Of a DNA stretch of 64,000 bases, positions 7,384 through 16,841 are shown piece by piece. How positions within the stretch are numbered: the stretch's first letter is position 1; every line of letters begins with the position of its first letter. The notes under the pieces are model-generated. The model ran no database searches. It was given only the letters and a program-made list of their open reading frames with translations, and was not told where the DNA came from. The position numbers and the translations under genes were made by a program. The DNA is from UBA4421 sp002704225 (GTDB lineage Bacteria > Pseudomonadota > Gammaproteobacteria > Pseudomonadales > Azotimanducaceae), in assembly GCA_902556425.1 (NCBI GenBank), contig CACDWG010000004.1, positions 62,001 to 126,000 of the forward strand, in the 5' to 3' direction.

Positions 7384-9006
7384 CTAAAGCGACAATCGTC
7401 GAATATCGCCCAGCAACTCTACCAGCGTGACCATAAAGTGACCGCCATCTGTGCCGTTAATCACTCGGTGGTCATAGGACAGGCTCAAGGGCAACTGCAA
7501 GCGGGGCTCGAAACCTTCACCTCGCCAAACTGGCTGCACCCCAGACTTACCAACGCCCAAAATGGCCACTTCCGGCGCATTGATGATGGGTGTGAAGCCT
7601 GTACCGCCGAGCGCGCCCAAACTGGAAATGGTAAACGTACCGCCGCTGAGATCGTCCAGCGCGAGTTTTTTGGTGCGGGCTTTCTCTGCCAACTCCTGTG
7701 CCTTTTCCGCCAAGGCCCAGATACCCAACTGATCGGCCCCGCGTATCACCGGCACCACCAAACCCTCTGGTGTATCCACCGCGATACCGACGTTTATGTA
7801 GTGCTTGAGCACTAGGTTTTCCCCGTCGGCGCTGACCGAGCCATTCAGCTTGGGGTGCGCGGCTAAGGTGTGACAGACAGCTTTGATGATGAAAGGCAGC
7901 GGCGACAGCTTGACCCCACGGGTCTGAGCTTCAGCTTTCATGCTATGGCGGAACAGCTCCAAGTCGTCGATATCGGCCTGGGCGTGCTGGGTAACATGCG
8001 GAATATTCACCCAGGAACGATGCATATTCGCCGCCACCTGCTTTTGAATCCTGCTGAGCGGTTCTTCTTCCACCGAGCCGAATTTCGCAAAATCTACTTC
8101 GGGCAATACAGGCAAGGCCGAACCAAGGGAGCTTGGCGTATTTGCCGCTTGGTTCAGTTTCGCTTTCGCCCACGCCTTGACGTCGTCCTTGGTGATGCGA
8201 CCGCGGTTGCCGCTACCCGACACGTGTTCCAGTGGCACGCCTATTTCCCGGGCTAGGCGGCGGGTCGCAGGGCCTGCATAAACGGTAGCGTCATTGCCAG
8301 ATCGTCGAAGCTGGCTTGGTGACGCATCCTGCGATGGCTTGGCCGCGTTGGCCGGCGTCCCAGCCAACGCTGCCTCAGGTACAGATTCAGGCTGAGCGGC
8401 CATCTCTGTATCGGATGTCAGTTGGATCTCAACTTGCGCCATGGCCAGCAAACTGCCCGCGCTCACTTGATCACCCACCGCCACGTTGATTTCCAGCAGC
8501 GTGCCGCTGACTTCAATGGGAATTTCCATGGAAGCCTTGTCGGATTCCAAGACCACCAACAAGTCCCCCGGGCTGACCACAGTACCCGGTTGCCCCGCTA
8601 CCTCGATGACTTCCACCTGTTCGATATCACCCAAATCCGGCACGAGAATCTGCACAGTCTGCTGACCACTGGCGGGGACCGCAACAATGGCATCGTTGGG
8701 GGATTGCTCTGGCTCCGATTCCACGCGGGCATCTTGGGGTGCTGGTTCCGCGGCGGATTCAGCCGTTGTTGCCTCCTCAGATTCCGATAGGCTGCCGATG
8801 GCTGCCCCCTCGCTCAGCATGTCACCAACGCTGATGTGGAGTTCTGTCACGGTGCCCTGATGACCCGCCGGCACCTCCATGGATGCCTTGTCGGACTCAA
8901 TAACGATGATGGTGTCTTCTGCACTCACCACGTCGCCGACGGTCACACAAATCTCAGTCACTTCGACTTCATCTATATCGCCTAAGCTTGGCAAAACAAT
9001 GTTCAA
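7384..9006 (-). CDS. aceF: Pyruvate dehydrogenase E2, dihydrolipoamide acetyltransferase
   Basis: This 540-residue core subunit passes acetyl groups from E1 to CoA. It has two lipoyl domains (lipoylated lysines in ESDKASME at about K40 and K157), each followed by an Ala/Pro/Glu-rich linker, a peripheral-subunit-binding domain (about 238-278, RRLAREIGVPL) and a catalytic domain ending with SYDHRVINGTDGGHF (His/Asp active site). The start codon is TTG at 9006 preceded by AAGGA. It follows aceE by 58 nt in one operon. No lpdA follows, so E3 is encoded elsewhere. Confidence 0.97.
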   Translation of the reverse strand: MNIVLPSLGDIDEVEVTEICVTVGDVVSAEDTIIVIESDKASMEVPAGHQGTVTELHISVGDMLSEGAAIGSLSESEEATTAESAAEPAPQDARVESEPEQSPNDAIVAVPASGQQTVQILVPDLGDIEQVEVIEVAGQPGTVVSPGDLLVVLESDKASMEIPIEVSGTLLEINVAVGDQVSAGSLLAMAQVEIQLTSDTEMAAQPESVPEAALAGTPANAAKPSQDASPSQLRRSGNDATVYAGPATRRLAREIGVPLEHVSGSGNRGRITKDDVKAWAKAKLNQAANTPSSLGSALPVLPEVDFAKFGSVEEEPLSRIQKQVAANMHRSWVNIPHVTQHAQADIDDLELFRHSMKAEAQTRGVKLSPLPFIIKAVCHTLAAHPKLNGSVSADGENLVLKHYINVGIAVDTPEGLVVPVIRGADQLGIWALAEKAQELAEKARTKKLALDDLSGGTFTISSLGALGGTGFTPIINAPEVAILGVGKSGVQPVWRGEGFEPRLQLPLSLSYDHRVINGTDGGHFMVTLVELLGDIRRLSL

Positions 9007-9064
9007 ACCATTTCCTTAAACATGTAACAGCGCTGTTTCCCAGCGCGGATATTTTGGCGCCGCA

Positions 9065-11755
9065 TCAGTGCTGGCGCGGATTCGGCTTATGGGTATCAAT
9101 ACCCAACTGCTCGCGCACATGACGCAAATCAAGCTGCATATGTCCCGCCGCCACCAGCTCACTCAATGCACTGTACTGAATAAAACGACGATCGACCTCG
9201 AAAAACGCACGCAGGTGTTCACGGGTATCGCTGCGCCCAAAGCCGTCAGTCCCCAGCACTCGGAAAGGCGAATCGATGGCGCTACGCACCTGTTCAGGCA
9301 GAGACTTCACGTAGTCGGACACCGCAACCACTGGCGCCTCACTCCAATCATTGTTGTTCAGCAGATCGCTGACGTGGCATGACACCGATACATTCTCGCC
9401 GTCCAGCAGCACATCACGCTGATGATCCTGCACGTTACGAGCCAGCTCGGTATAACTGGTCACACTGTAGACCTGCACCTGAAGACCGAAGTCATCCACC
9501 AACCGCTGGGCGGCGCGACGGGCCTCTGGCAACAGCGCACCGCTGCCCAGAAGCCGGATCTTGGGTGCCGACGCCCCTCCCAGCGTTTCCAGCAAATACA
9601 TCCCCTTGACGATATCGGCCTCGACGCCTTCTGGCATCGCAGGATGTTGATAGGCTTCATTCATGAGGGTGAGGTAGTAGTACACAGGGGCCTGCTCTAC
9701 GTACATATGCTCCAGCCCGCGACGAATAATCACAGCCAACTCAAAGGCATAGGCTGGGTCATAGCTGATGCAGTTGGGTACGGTGGCCGCCAGCACGTGG
9801 GAGTGGCCATCCTGATGCTGCAACCCCTCGCCATTGAGCGTCGTTCGGCCAGCCGTACCGCCCAGCAGAAACCCCTTGGCTTGCAGATCGCCTGCTGCCC
9901 ATGCCAAATCACCAATTCGCTGAAAGCCGAACATAGAGTAATAAATGTAGAACGGCAGTAAGGTGTATTGATGGGTTGAGTACGAGGTGGCAGCCGCCAT
10001 CCATGCCGCAAACGCACCCGCTTCGTTAATGCCTTCTTCCAAGACCTGGCCGGATTTCGATTCTTTGTACGCGGCCAACTCATCGGAATCCTCGGGTTCG
10101 TAGAGCTGTCCCTCAGAGGAATAAATACCCAACTGGCGGAACATACCCTCCATGCCAAAGGTACGCGCTTCATCCGGCACGATAGGCACGACGCGCTTGC
10201 CCAGATGTTTGTCTCGCAACAAAGTCGCCAAAATTCGCACAAAGGCCATGGTCGAGCTGACTTCCCGCTCACCGGTGCCGCCGATCTGTGCTTTGAACGC
10301 GGATAAAGGCGGCACCGTGAGCGTTTCCTGATCGACCAGCCTTCTGGGCATAAAACCGCCGAGTCTCTCTCGGCTTTGACGCAGGTACTGCATTTCAGAG
10401 CTATCCGCTGCGGGTCGATAATACGGCACGTCCTGCAGCTGATCATCGCTCAGCGGCACGTCAAAGCGGTCACGGAAATACTTCAGTTCATCGAGATCGA
10501 GTTTCTTCACCTGATGGGTTGTATTCTCTGATTCTCCGGCATCACCCATGCCGTAGCCTTTGACGGTTTTGGCCAAGATCACCGTAGGCTGCCCGGTATG
10601 GTTCGTTGCCGCATGATAGGCCGCATACACCTTGTACGGATCATGGCCGCCGCGGTTAAGCCGATAGATGTCGTCGTCGCTGAGATGCTCCACCATCCGC
10701 AGCAGCTCCGGATCCTTGGCGAAAAAATTGTCCCGCACGTACTTTCCGCCCTTCGCTTTGAAGTTCTGGTATTCACCGTCCACGGTAGCGTCCATCGCAC
10801 GCTGCATCAGACCCTGACTGTCTTTCGCAAACAGAGGGTCCCAATGCCGGCCCCAGACAACTTTGATGACATTCCAGCCGGCACCTCGAAAGTACCCTTC
10901 CAGCTCTTGGATGATTTTTCCGTTGCCACGCACTGGCCCGTCCAGGCGCTGAAGATTGCAGTTAACAACAAATATTAAGTTATCGAGTTTTTCGCGACCG
11001 GCCAAGGACAGTGCGCCAAGGGATTCCGGTTCGTCACACTCGCCATCGCCAAGAAATGCCCACACCTTGCGATGGCCCATTTCGACCAAGCCGCGAGAGT
11101 CTAAATACTTCATCACGTGGGCTTGGTAGATCGCTTGCAAAGGGCCCAGTCCCATGGAGACCGTAGGAAACTGCCAGTAGTCGGGCATCAACCACGGGTG
11201 GGGGTAGGAGGACAGGCCGTCACTGCCGGTTTCACGACGAAAATTATCCAGCTGCTCTTCGCTCAGACGCCCCTCCAAAAAGGAACGAGCATAAATACCC
11301 GGAGAGGCATGACCCTGAAAGTAAACCAAGTCACCGGACCGACTGACGTTGCCGTCAGCATCCGCAGGCTCCGGCGCCCGGAAAAAGTAATTGAAGCCAA
11401 CATCGTAGAGTGTCGCGGAAGAGGCAAAGCTGGAGATATGCCCGCCCAGATCGCCAGGACGCCGGTTGGCGCGCACCACCATGGCCAGAGCATTCCAGCG
11501 AATCAGACTGCGAATTCGACGCTCCATGAACAGGTCACCGGGCATCGGCGTTTCGTCAGCGGACGGAATGGTATTGCGATAGGGAGTCGACACCGCAAAT
11601 GGCAAGCTGGCACCGGTTCGTGTCAGTCGCCCCGCCAAACTTTGCAGCAGAGCGGAAGCCGCCGCCACACCTTCACGCTTCAAAACGCCTTCGAGCGCAT
11701 CCAGCCATTCTTCTTGTTCTTCAGCATCAAAACCTTGCAGGTCTGGATGTTTCAC
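9065..11755 (-). CDS. aceE: Pyruvate dehydrogenase E1 component, homodimeric type
   Basis: This 896-residue thiamine diphosphate enzyme decarboxylates pyruvate and acetylates the E2 lipoyl group. The ThDP motif begins at GDGECDEPESLG and ends with NLQRLDGPVRGNGK. SFLEGRLSEEQLDNFRRE and the C-terminal FGRSDTREHLRAFFEV are standard for AceE. The GTG start at 11755 has AAGGAG upstream with good spacing. It is first in the aceE-aceF operon. Confidence 0.98.
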   Translation of the reverse strand: MKHPDLQGFDAEEQEEWLDALEGVLKREGVAAASALLQSLAGRLTRTGASLPFAVSTPYRNTIPSADETPMPGDLFMERRIRSLIRWNALAMVVRANRRPGDLGGHISSFASSATLYDVGFNYFFRAPEPADADGNVSRSGDLVYFQGHASPGIYARSFLEGRLSEEQLDNFRRETGSDGLSSYPHPWLMPDYWQFPTVSMGLGPLQAIYQAHVMKYLDSRGLVEMGHRKVWAFLGDGECDEPESLGALSLAGREKLDNLIFVVNCNLQRLDGPVRGNGKIIQELEGYFRGAGWNVIKVVWGRHWDPLFAKDSQGLMQRAMDATVDGEYQNFKAKGGKYVRDNFFAKDPELLRMVEHLSDDDIYRLNRGGHDPYKVYAAYHAATNHTGQPTVILAKTVKGYGMGDAGESENTTHQVKKLDLDELKYFRDRFDVPLSDDQLQDVPYYRPAADSSEMQYLRQSRERLGGFMPRRLVDQETLTVPPLSAFKAQIGGTGEREVSSTMAFVRILATLLRDKHLGKRVVPIVPDEARTFGMEGMFRQLGIYSSEGQLYEPEDSDELAAYKESKSGQVLEEGINEAGAFAAWMAAATSYSTHQYTLLPFYIYYSMFGFQRIGDLAWAAGDLQAKGFLLGGTAGRTTLNGEGLQHQDGHSHVLAATVPNCISYDPAYAFELAVIIRRGLEHMYVEQAPVYYYLTLMNEAYQHPAMPEGVEADIVKGMYLLETLGGASAPKIRLLGSGALLPEARRAAQRLVDDFGLQVQVYSVTSYTELARNVQDHQRDVLLDGENVSVSCHVSDLLNNNDWSEAPVVAVSDYVKSLPEQVRSAIDSPFRVLGTDGFGRSDTREHLRAFFEVDRRFIQYSALSELVAAGHMQLDLRHVREQLGIDTHKPNPRQH

Positions 11756-11794
11756 TCACTCACTCCTTTCACTCGTGCTTAAAAATTGGGGCCA

Positions 11795-12385
11795 TCAGAC
11801 TGCACCCATGACTAGCCGACGATGCAGCGGCACCAGCAGCCGAGGCCAATCAAAGCAGGGCCCCGGGTCTTGCTTGCGACCGGGAGCAATTTCTTGATGG
11901 CCCACAATGGCGCTGGGACTCAGACTTGGGTAGTGCACACACAGAGCGGCGCAAACTTCGGTCAAGGCAACGTACTGGGCATCTGTGTAACCGCTATTCC
12001 ATGTGCCTTCGAGCTCGATTCCTAAACTGAATCGGTTGCAGCTTGGACGGCCCCGCCAGCTGGACTGACCGGCGTGCCAAGCCCCGCGGTCAAAGGCAAC
12101 AAATTGTTCAATATCGCCCGTCCGGTCGATGAGCAGATGCGGCGCAACCCGCAGACCGTCAAGATCTTTGAAACTCGGGTGTTCGTTACAATCGAGTTCA
12201 CCGGTAAACAGTCGCGCTGGTGCGCCTGTGCCGAACTCGCCTTCCGGCAGCGACACACAATGCACGACGATGGCGTCCCATTGAAAAACGTCGAGCGCTT
12301 CTTTGTCTGTGCTGCGAAGCCTGTCGCAATGCTCACTGGGCCGCCAACGAGCACCGGCCAAGCGATGTGTCGAGTCGATATTCAT
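11795..12385 (-). CDS. ampD: 1,6-anhydro-N-acetylmuramyl-L-alanine amidase AmpD
   Basis: This protein of about 196 residues is the cytoplasmic zinc amidase that removes the peptide from anhydroMurNAc peptides. The zinc ligands are visible as the His in IVVHCVSLPEG, the His in AWHAGQSSW and the Asp in GRKQDPGPCFDW. The frame opens at 12406, but the ATG at 12385 (MNIDSTHRLAG) gives the family start. It works downstream of AmpG (4.9-6.1 kb) and is divergent from nadC. Confidence 0.95.
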   Translation of the reverse strand: MNIDSTHRLAGARWRPSEHCDRLRSTDKEALDVFQWDAIVVHCVSLPEGEFGTGAPARLFTGELDCNEHPSFKDLDGLRVAPHLLIDRTGDIEQFVAFDRGAWHAGQSSWRGRPSCNRFSLGIELEGTWNSGYTDAQYVALTEVCAALCVHYPSLSPSAIVGHQEIAPGRKQDPGPCFDWPRLLVPLHRRLVMGAV

Positions 12386-12504
12386 GTCATGATTCCCGTC
12401 CAGCAACCTTACCTAAGTGTTGCCTAAAGCCAAGGGAAATGCGTTGAGACGGATCATTTGTGCAACGAATACCTTTGGGCAGCGCACACAGTAGAGACAT
12501 CAAC

Positions 12505-13377
12505 ATGCATTCTCATTTGCACTTTCACCCGATTGATGGGGAAAGCCTAGCCCAATCTGTTGTCAATAATGTGACACAGGCCGTGGCTGAAGACCTCGGC
12601 ACCGGGGATATTTCCGCTAGCTTGATTGACCCTGATGCTCAAGCCACGGCTCGGGTGATCACCCGCCAGCTTGGGGTCTTTTGCGGGGCACTATGGGTCA
12701 ACGAAACCCTGCGACAAATCGACCCGACGATACAGATTCAGTGGCAGGTCAAAGACGGCGATCGCGTGGCGCCTGACCAAATCCTCTTCGTGCTCAGGGG
12801 CCGAGCCAGAGGCCTACTCAGCGCCGAGCGAACCTTGTTGAACTTTGTGCAGTTGCTTTCCGGCACCGCCACACGCACAGCCCACTATGTTGCGCTGCTG
12901 TCAGGCACCGATACCCAGCTGCTCGACACCCGAAAAACCATCCCGGGCCTGCGCATTGCCCAGAAGTATGCGGTCAAATGCGGCGGCGGCAGCAACCATC
13001 GCATCGGCTTGTTTGATGCGTTTTTGCTCAAGGAAAATCACATCGTCGCAGCGGGCAGTATCGGAGGCGCGATCGAAGCAGCGAAAACCGCATTTCCGGA
13101 CAAACCCGTAGAAATTGAAGTAGAAAATCTTGAGGAGTTAGCAGAGGCCATGGCCGCAGGCGCGGACATTGCGCTCATCGATAACTTCTCTATTGCTGAT
13201 ACGCAAACTGCGGTTGCCATCAGTCGGGGCAAGATCGTGCTTGAAGCCTCTGGCGGCATCACCCAGGACAGCATCGCTGAAATTGCCCGCACCGGCGTCG
13301 ACTACATCTCCTGTGGCGACCTCACCAAGGGTGTCGAACCCCTGGATTTGTCTATGCGCTTCGTGCTGGATCAATAA
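12505..13377 (+). CDS. nadC: Nicotinate-nucleotide pyrophosphorylase (quinolinate phosphoribosyltransferase)
   Basis: This protein of about 290 residues converts quinolinate and PRPP to nicotinate mononucleotide, CO2 and PPi in de novo NAD synthesis. EDLGTGDISASL, the catalytic-site TRKTIPGLRIAQKYAVKCGGG, HRIGLFDAFLLKENH, and the terminal phosphate-binding EASGGI and DYISCGDLT are family hallmarks. The ATG at 12505 gives the normal length; an upstream in-frame start at 12460 would add 15 atypical residues. Confidence 0.97.
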   Translation: MHSHLHFHPIDGESLAQSVVNNVTQAVAEDLGTGDISASLIDPDAQATARVITRQLGVFCGALWVNETLRQIDPTIQIQWQVKDGDRVAPDQILFVLRGRARGLLSAERTLLNFVQLLSGTATRTAHYVALLSGTDTQLLDTRKTIPGLRIAQKYAVKCGGGSNHRIGLFDAFLLKENHIVAAGSIGGAIEAAKTAFPDKPVEIEVENLEELAEAMAAGADIALIDNFSIADTQTAVAISRGKIVLEASGGITQDSIAEIARTGVDYISCGDLTKGVEPLDLSMRFVLDQ

Positions 13378-13379
13378 CC

Positions 13380-14648
13380 CTATTCCGCTTGGCCCATAAG
13401 ATAGGAGCCCAGCACAGACAAATCACCGTCTGTTTCCCGGCTGTTTGGAATGCCTAACAGACTCAGCACCAGCGGGTAGATATGCACGTTGTCGACATCT
13501 GGCACTTGGGTATTCGGCGCAATACCCGGGCCCGTCGCAAAAAATATACCCTTCATCGTCGGTGTTGTAGCAGACAGATAACCGTGGGCTCCCTGGGGCG
13601 GTTTGCGCCCTTTGCCTCTGCGAAACCCGATGTACTTTGGCGCCTCAACCACGGCGACCAGATCCGGTATACGAGGCCCGCTTTGTGGAAAGTTCAGTAC
13701 ACCGGGAAACTGTGCCGGACGCAGAACCGTCAAACCGTCGACTCGGTTCAGGTCATCAAACGTCTGGCTTACGAGCTGTACATCATCGCTGTAGAAAAAA
13801 GCATAAGCGCCTCCAGGAATGATCTGGTTCGAACCACGCCAGCGACCCAACGCCATTACGTCAGCAAGGAATACGGTTTGGTCCGCATCCACCTGCTGCA
13901 TACCGTGGTCCGACGACACCATCAGATAGACCGGGTGATCGATTCCAGCAAGGCCCGTCACCAATCGTCCAACTTGCTTGTCCACACTGGCCACCGCTTG
14001 TTTGACTTCGGTACTGTCGGGCCCGTATCGGTGGCCTGCCGAATCCACCGTGGAAAAATACAGGGTGACGAAATTCGGGCGCTCCCCAATCGGCAGTTGC
14101 AGCCAGTCCAGCACTTGATCAACCCGCTCGGCATTGGCGATGCTGCCGTCGTAAGTTTTGTAGTAGCTTGGTCGTATACCCTGCACATCGGCTTCGCTAC
14201 CCACCCAAAAGTAACTTGCCGCCCGCATACCAGCTTTTTCTACAGCAACCCAAAGCGGTTCCCCTCCATACCACGTGCCGTCTTCTACGGCCTTGCGATC
14301 ACCCAGACGGTAACGGGCATCTCGGGCGCGGTCGTAAAAACCGTTGCCGATGATGCCGTGGCGACCGGGGTAGAGCCCGGTCACGATACTGTAGTGGTTA
14401 GGAAACGTGCTGCTGGGAAAACCAGGCAGCAACCCTGATGTCTTTAGCCCTTGGTCGGCTACGCCCCGCAGATTGCGGCTTTGGTCAGGGAACTTATCGA
14501 GATAATCCGCGCGAAAACCGTCCAGCGACAGCATCACGACGATGGGCGTTTTCGCCTGACGATCAAGATCGGCAACACCTTGGGTTGGCCAAAAAAACAT
14601 CGCCAGACTTGCCAGCAACACCCCAAACTCAACAAGTCGCCGATGCAT
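13380..14648 (-). CDS. Secreted nucleotide pyrophosphatase/phosphodiesterase family protein (alkaline phosphatase superfamily)
   Basis: This protein of about 422 residues has an N-terminal signal (VLLASLAMFFWPTQGVA). The metal and nucleophile sites of the NPP family are present: LSLDGFRADYL (Asp), SSTFPNHYSIVTGLYP (nucleophilic Thr), TVDSAGHRYGP (Asp and His), SSDHGM (Asp-His) and GAHGY (His). It probably hydrolyses nucleotide or other phosphodiesters in the periplasm. ATG at 14699, with GAGG upstream, would overlap the preceding gene by 32 nt; ATG at 14648 leaves a cleaner signal peptide. Both are possible. Confidence 0.85.
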   Translation of the reverse strand: MHRRLVEFGVLLASLAMFFWPTQGVADLDRQAKTPIVVMLSLDGFRADYLDKFPDQSRNLRGVADQGLKTSGLLPGFPSSTFPNHYSIVTGLYPGRHGIIGNGFYDRARDARYRLGDRKAVEDGTWYGGEPLWVAVEKAGMRAASYFWVGSEADVQGIRPSYYKTYDGSIANAERVDQVLDWLQLPIGERPNFVTLYFSTVDSAGHRYGPDSTEVKQAVASVDKQVGRLVTGLAGIDHPVYLMVSSDHGMQQVDADQTVFLADVMALGRWRGSNQIIPGGAYAFFYSDDVQLVSQTFDDLNRVDGLTVLRPAQFPGVLNFPQSGPRIPDLVAVVEAPKYIGFRRGKGRKPPQGAHGYLSATTPTMKGIFFATGPGIAPNTQVPDVDNVHIYPLVLSLLGIPNSRETDGDLSVLGSYLMGQAE

Positions 14649-14667
14649 TGACCGAGACAGGCTGGGG

Positions 14668-16710
14668 TCAAACAACGTTGAATTGACGACGTACATCATC
14701 GCCCAATGCCTCTTTCAGTGGATCAAGCCATGGCTCGTAGTTCTGCCAGGCGTCCAGTGCCGTGCGGAAAATGGGCTGACGGACCTGCTCAGAGCTTGGG
14801 GTGCGAACGCTGCGCTGAGTCTTGTGAAAATCGACACAGCTTTGCTCAAAAGGCAGATTGCAAAAATCCAGCATACGCCGCACTTGGGTTTCTAGATCGT
14901 CGACAACATCCTCATGCTGGACGCGCAAAACAAAACCCGGGAGGACTTCATCCCAATGATTCATCAATTCAACGTAGTCACGATAGTAGGTGCCTATCTC
15001 TTCTAGGCCATAGGTGAACTCTTGCCCTTCAAAGAACAATTGCTTGAACCCACTAAAACAGCAGGACATAGGATGGCGACGAGCGTCTATGACCTTTGCA
15101 TTGGGCAGAATCATTTTGATCAGCCCAATATCGCGAAAATTATTTGGCATTTTGTCGATGAAAAACTGCCCACCTTCTCTGTGAATTTGGGTCTCATCGA
15201 TATAGGTCTGTCCGAGTTTTCGCGCCATCTCAGGCGTTAACTGGCCTAGTACTTTCGGATATCGAGGTTCTTCATGAACAGTGCGGCGGCCATTCAGCTT
15301 ATGAGCTAACGCGGGGATATTGTTCAGCTCCAACGTCCCGTCTACTTGGGAATGGGAAGCCAAGATCTGTTCGAGCAATGTTGAACCTGCGCGAGGCAAA
15401 CCGACAATAAAAATAGGATCAGGCGCAGGACAGCCCGCATCGCCAAAACTTTCGAACATCTGCGCCGTACAAAACCGTTTTTGCTGAGCCAGCTTAAAAC
15501 TCATTCGCTCCTTATCGTATTGAATTTCCCCATTCTTCAATTCATTGCCCAGAAGATAATAATCAGCCGCAGACTGGTAATCTTGCTTATCTTCTAGTGC
15601 CTTGCCTAACGCAAAGCAGAAGTGGATTTTGTCCTCTAACGAAGTCTCCTCGTCTTGTTGTTTTTCACGCATCTGGGCAATTTCTGCCTCTTCAAATCTG
15701 TATGTTTTTAGGTTGGCCAGGCTCCAAAATGCGTCACCAAAGTCTGGTTTTGCTTGGTAGACCGCTCGATACGCTTCAACGGCTTCGTCTATCCGGCCTA
15801 TGGTTTTTAACGCATGCCCTCGGAGCAAATGCACTGGCGCCGCATTCGAGTCGGCTGCGATGAATTCATCGTAAAGGACCAACGCTTCTTCAAAACGGCC
15901 AACGGCGACACACTGATTAGCGTAGGCGAAACGGTATTTCTGATTGTCAGGCTCGGCGTCGAGCAAAATCTGTGCTTGGGCCATGCTCAGTTCGAACCGC
16001 TGCCTCTTGTAAAGCACGTTCATATAATCAAAGCGGACTAACGTATTGTTCGGTTCGTAAATCAGGGCGCTTTCAAGAACGAACTCCGCATCATCCAGAA
16101 CGTTCGTTTTAACGCCTAAATCTGCCAAAAGTCGCATCCCCTCAATGTTTTTGGGGTGCCTTTGTAAAAAACTGCGACACAAATGCTCGGCCTTAGCCAG
16201 CTTTCCCTCTTCCATCAAATTCCGAACGCCCAATAGCTCCGGGGGAAGTGCGGCAAGGCGCTGGAACTGATCCTGAAAATAATCATGTTTTTGGCGATCT
16301 GCGTCACGATCCGTCAGCTCGACAAGCATCCGCCAACTCGCAACCAGACTGCTATTTTCCCGCACAGCTCGCTGAAACGCGGCGTGCGCGCCCGCTTTAT
16401 CGTTGCTGGCAAGTAGCGTATGCCCCCTCTCTTGCCACGCACGTCCATAGGTTGGCTCCATATCGATCAGTTGTTGTAGCGAGGCCATGGCGCCTTCGAG
16501 CTTTCCCTCGAAACGCTGTGCCACTGAAAGAAAATACAACCCTTCTGAGTGATTCGGGAAGTCTCTCAGCAATCGCTCCAGCAGCTCGTGAGCAACTGCA
16601 AAGTTACCAGACTGAATTTCAGCTTTACCCTGTACCAGCAGATCGCTCGCTTCTTTTGCGAGAAGCTTGGACTGGTCGCCACTAAGATCGTTTGAGTCAC
16701 CGCCAGACAT
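14668..16710 (-). CDS. TPR-repeat sulfotransferase family protein
   Basis: This protein of about 680 residues has tetratricopeptide repeats over residues about 15-410 and a C-terminal sulfotransferase domain beginning with the PAPS-binding loop GLPRAGSTLLEQIL. RHPMSCCFSGFKQLFF in the C-terminal half fits the 3'-phosphate-binding region. It would transfer sulfate from PAPS to an unknown acceptor. The frame opens at a TTG (16746), but ATG at 16710 with GGAACGG upstream is the better start. It lies downstream of a TonB-dependent receptor, a recurrent pairing in marine gammaproteobacteria, but a terminator stands between them. Confidence 0.85.
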   Translation of the reverse strand: MSGGDSNDLSGDQSKLLAKEASDLLVQGKAEIQSGNFAVAHELLERLLRDFPNHSEGLYFLSVAQRFEGKLEGAMASLQQLIDMEPTYGRAWQERGHTLLASNDKAGAHAAFQRAVRENSSLVASWRMLVELTDRDADRQKHDYFQDQFQRLAALPPELLGVRNLMEEGKLAKAEHLCRSFLQRHPKNIEGMRLLADLGVKTNVLDDAEFVLESALIYEPNNTLVRFDYMNVLYKRQRFELSMAQAQILLDAEPDNQKYRFAYANQCVAVGRFEEALVLYDEFIAADSNAAPVHLLRGHALKTIGRIDEAVEAYRAVYQAKPDFGDAFWSLANLKTYRFEEAEIAQMREKQQDEETSLEDKIHFCFALGKALEDKQDYQSAADYYLLGNELKNGEIQYDKERMSFKLAQQKRFCTAQMFESFGDAGCPAPDPIFIVGLPRAGSTLLEQILASHSQVDGTLELNNIPALAHKLNGRRTVHEEPRYPKVLGQLTPEMARKLGQTYIDETQIHREGGQFFIDKMPNNFRDIGLIKMILPNAKVIDARRHPMSCCFSGFKQLFFEGQEFTYGLEEIGTYYRDYVELMNHWDEVLPGFVLRVQHEDVVDDLETQVRRMLDFCNLPFEQSCVDFHKTQRSVRTPSSEQVRQPIFRTALDAWQNYEPWLDPLKEALGDDVRRQFNVV

Positions 16711-16779
16711 AGAAATTACCGTTCCATCATGAATTATTGTTTTCAAGTGCGTTTGATTTCAGAACGCTGTCCCCGAAAC

Positions 16780-16810
16780 AAGAAAGGCGAGCCTGAGCTC
16801 GCCTTTCTTT
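16780..16810 (-). terminator. Rho-independent terminator between the TonB receptor and the sulfotransferase
   Basis: AAGAAAGGCGAGC and GCTCGCCTTTCTT form a perfect 13-bp stem with a 4-nt loop, followed by a short T-rich stretch on the minus strand. It ends or attenuates the TonB receptor transcript before the TPR-sulfotransferase gene. It is almost symmetrical and could work in both directions. Confidence 0.85.
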
Positions 16811-16841
16811 ATACTTCGCCTTAACGAATAGTGACTAGCAC

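Noticed and set aside
9730..10446. 238-codon open frame on the minus strand within aceE
   Set aside because: It lies in another frame of the highly conserved aceE gene, is Arg/Ser/Cys rich, and has no family features.
13482..14438. 318-codon frame opposite the phosphodiesterase gene
   Set aside because: Antisense shadow of a clear family gene; composition is unnatural and no ribosome-binding site is seen.
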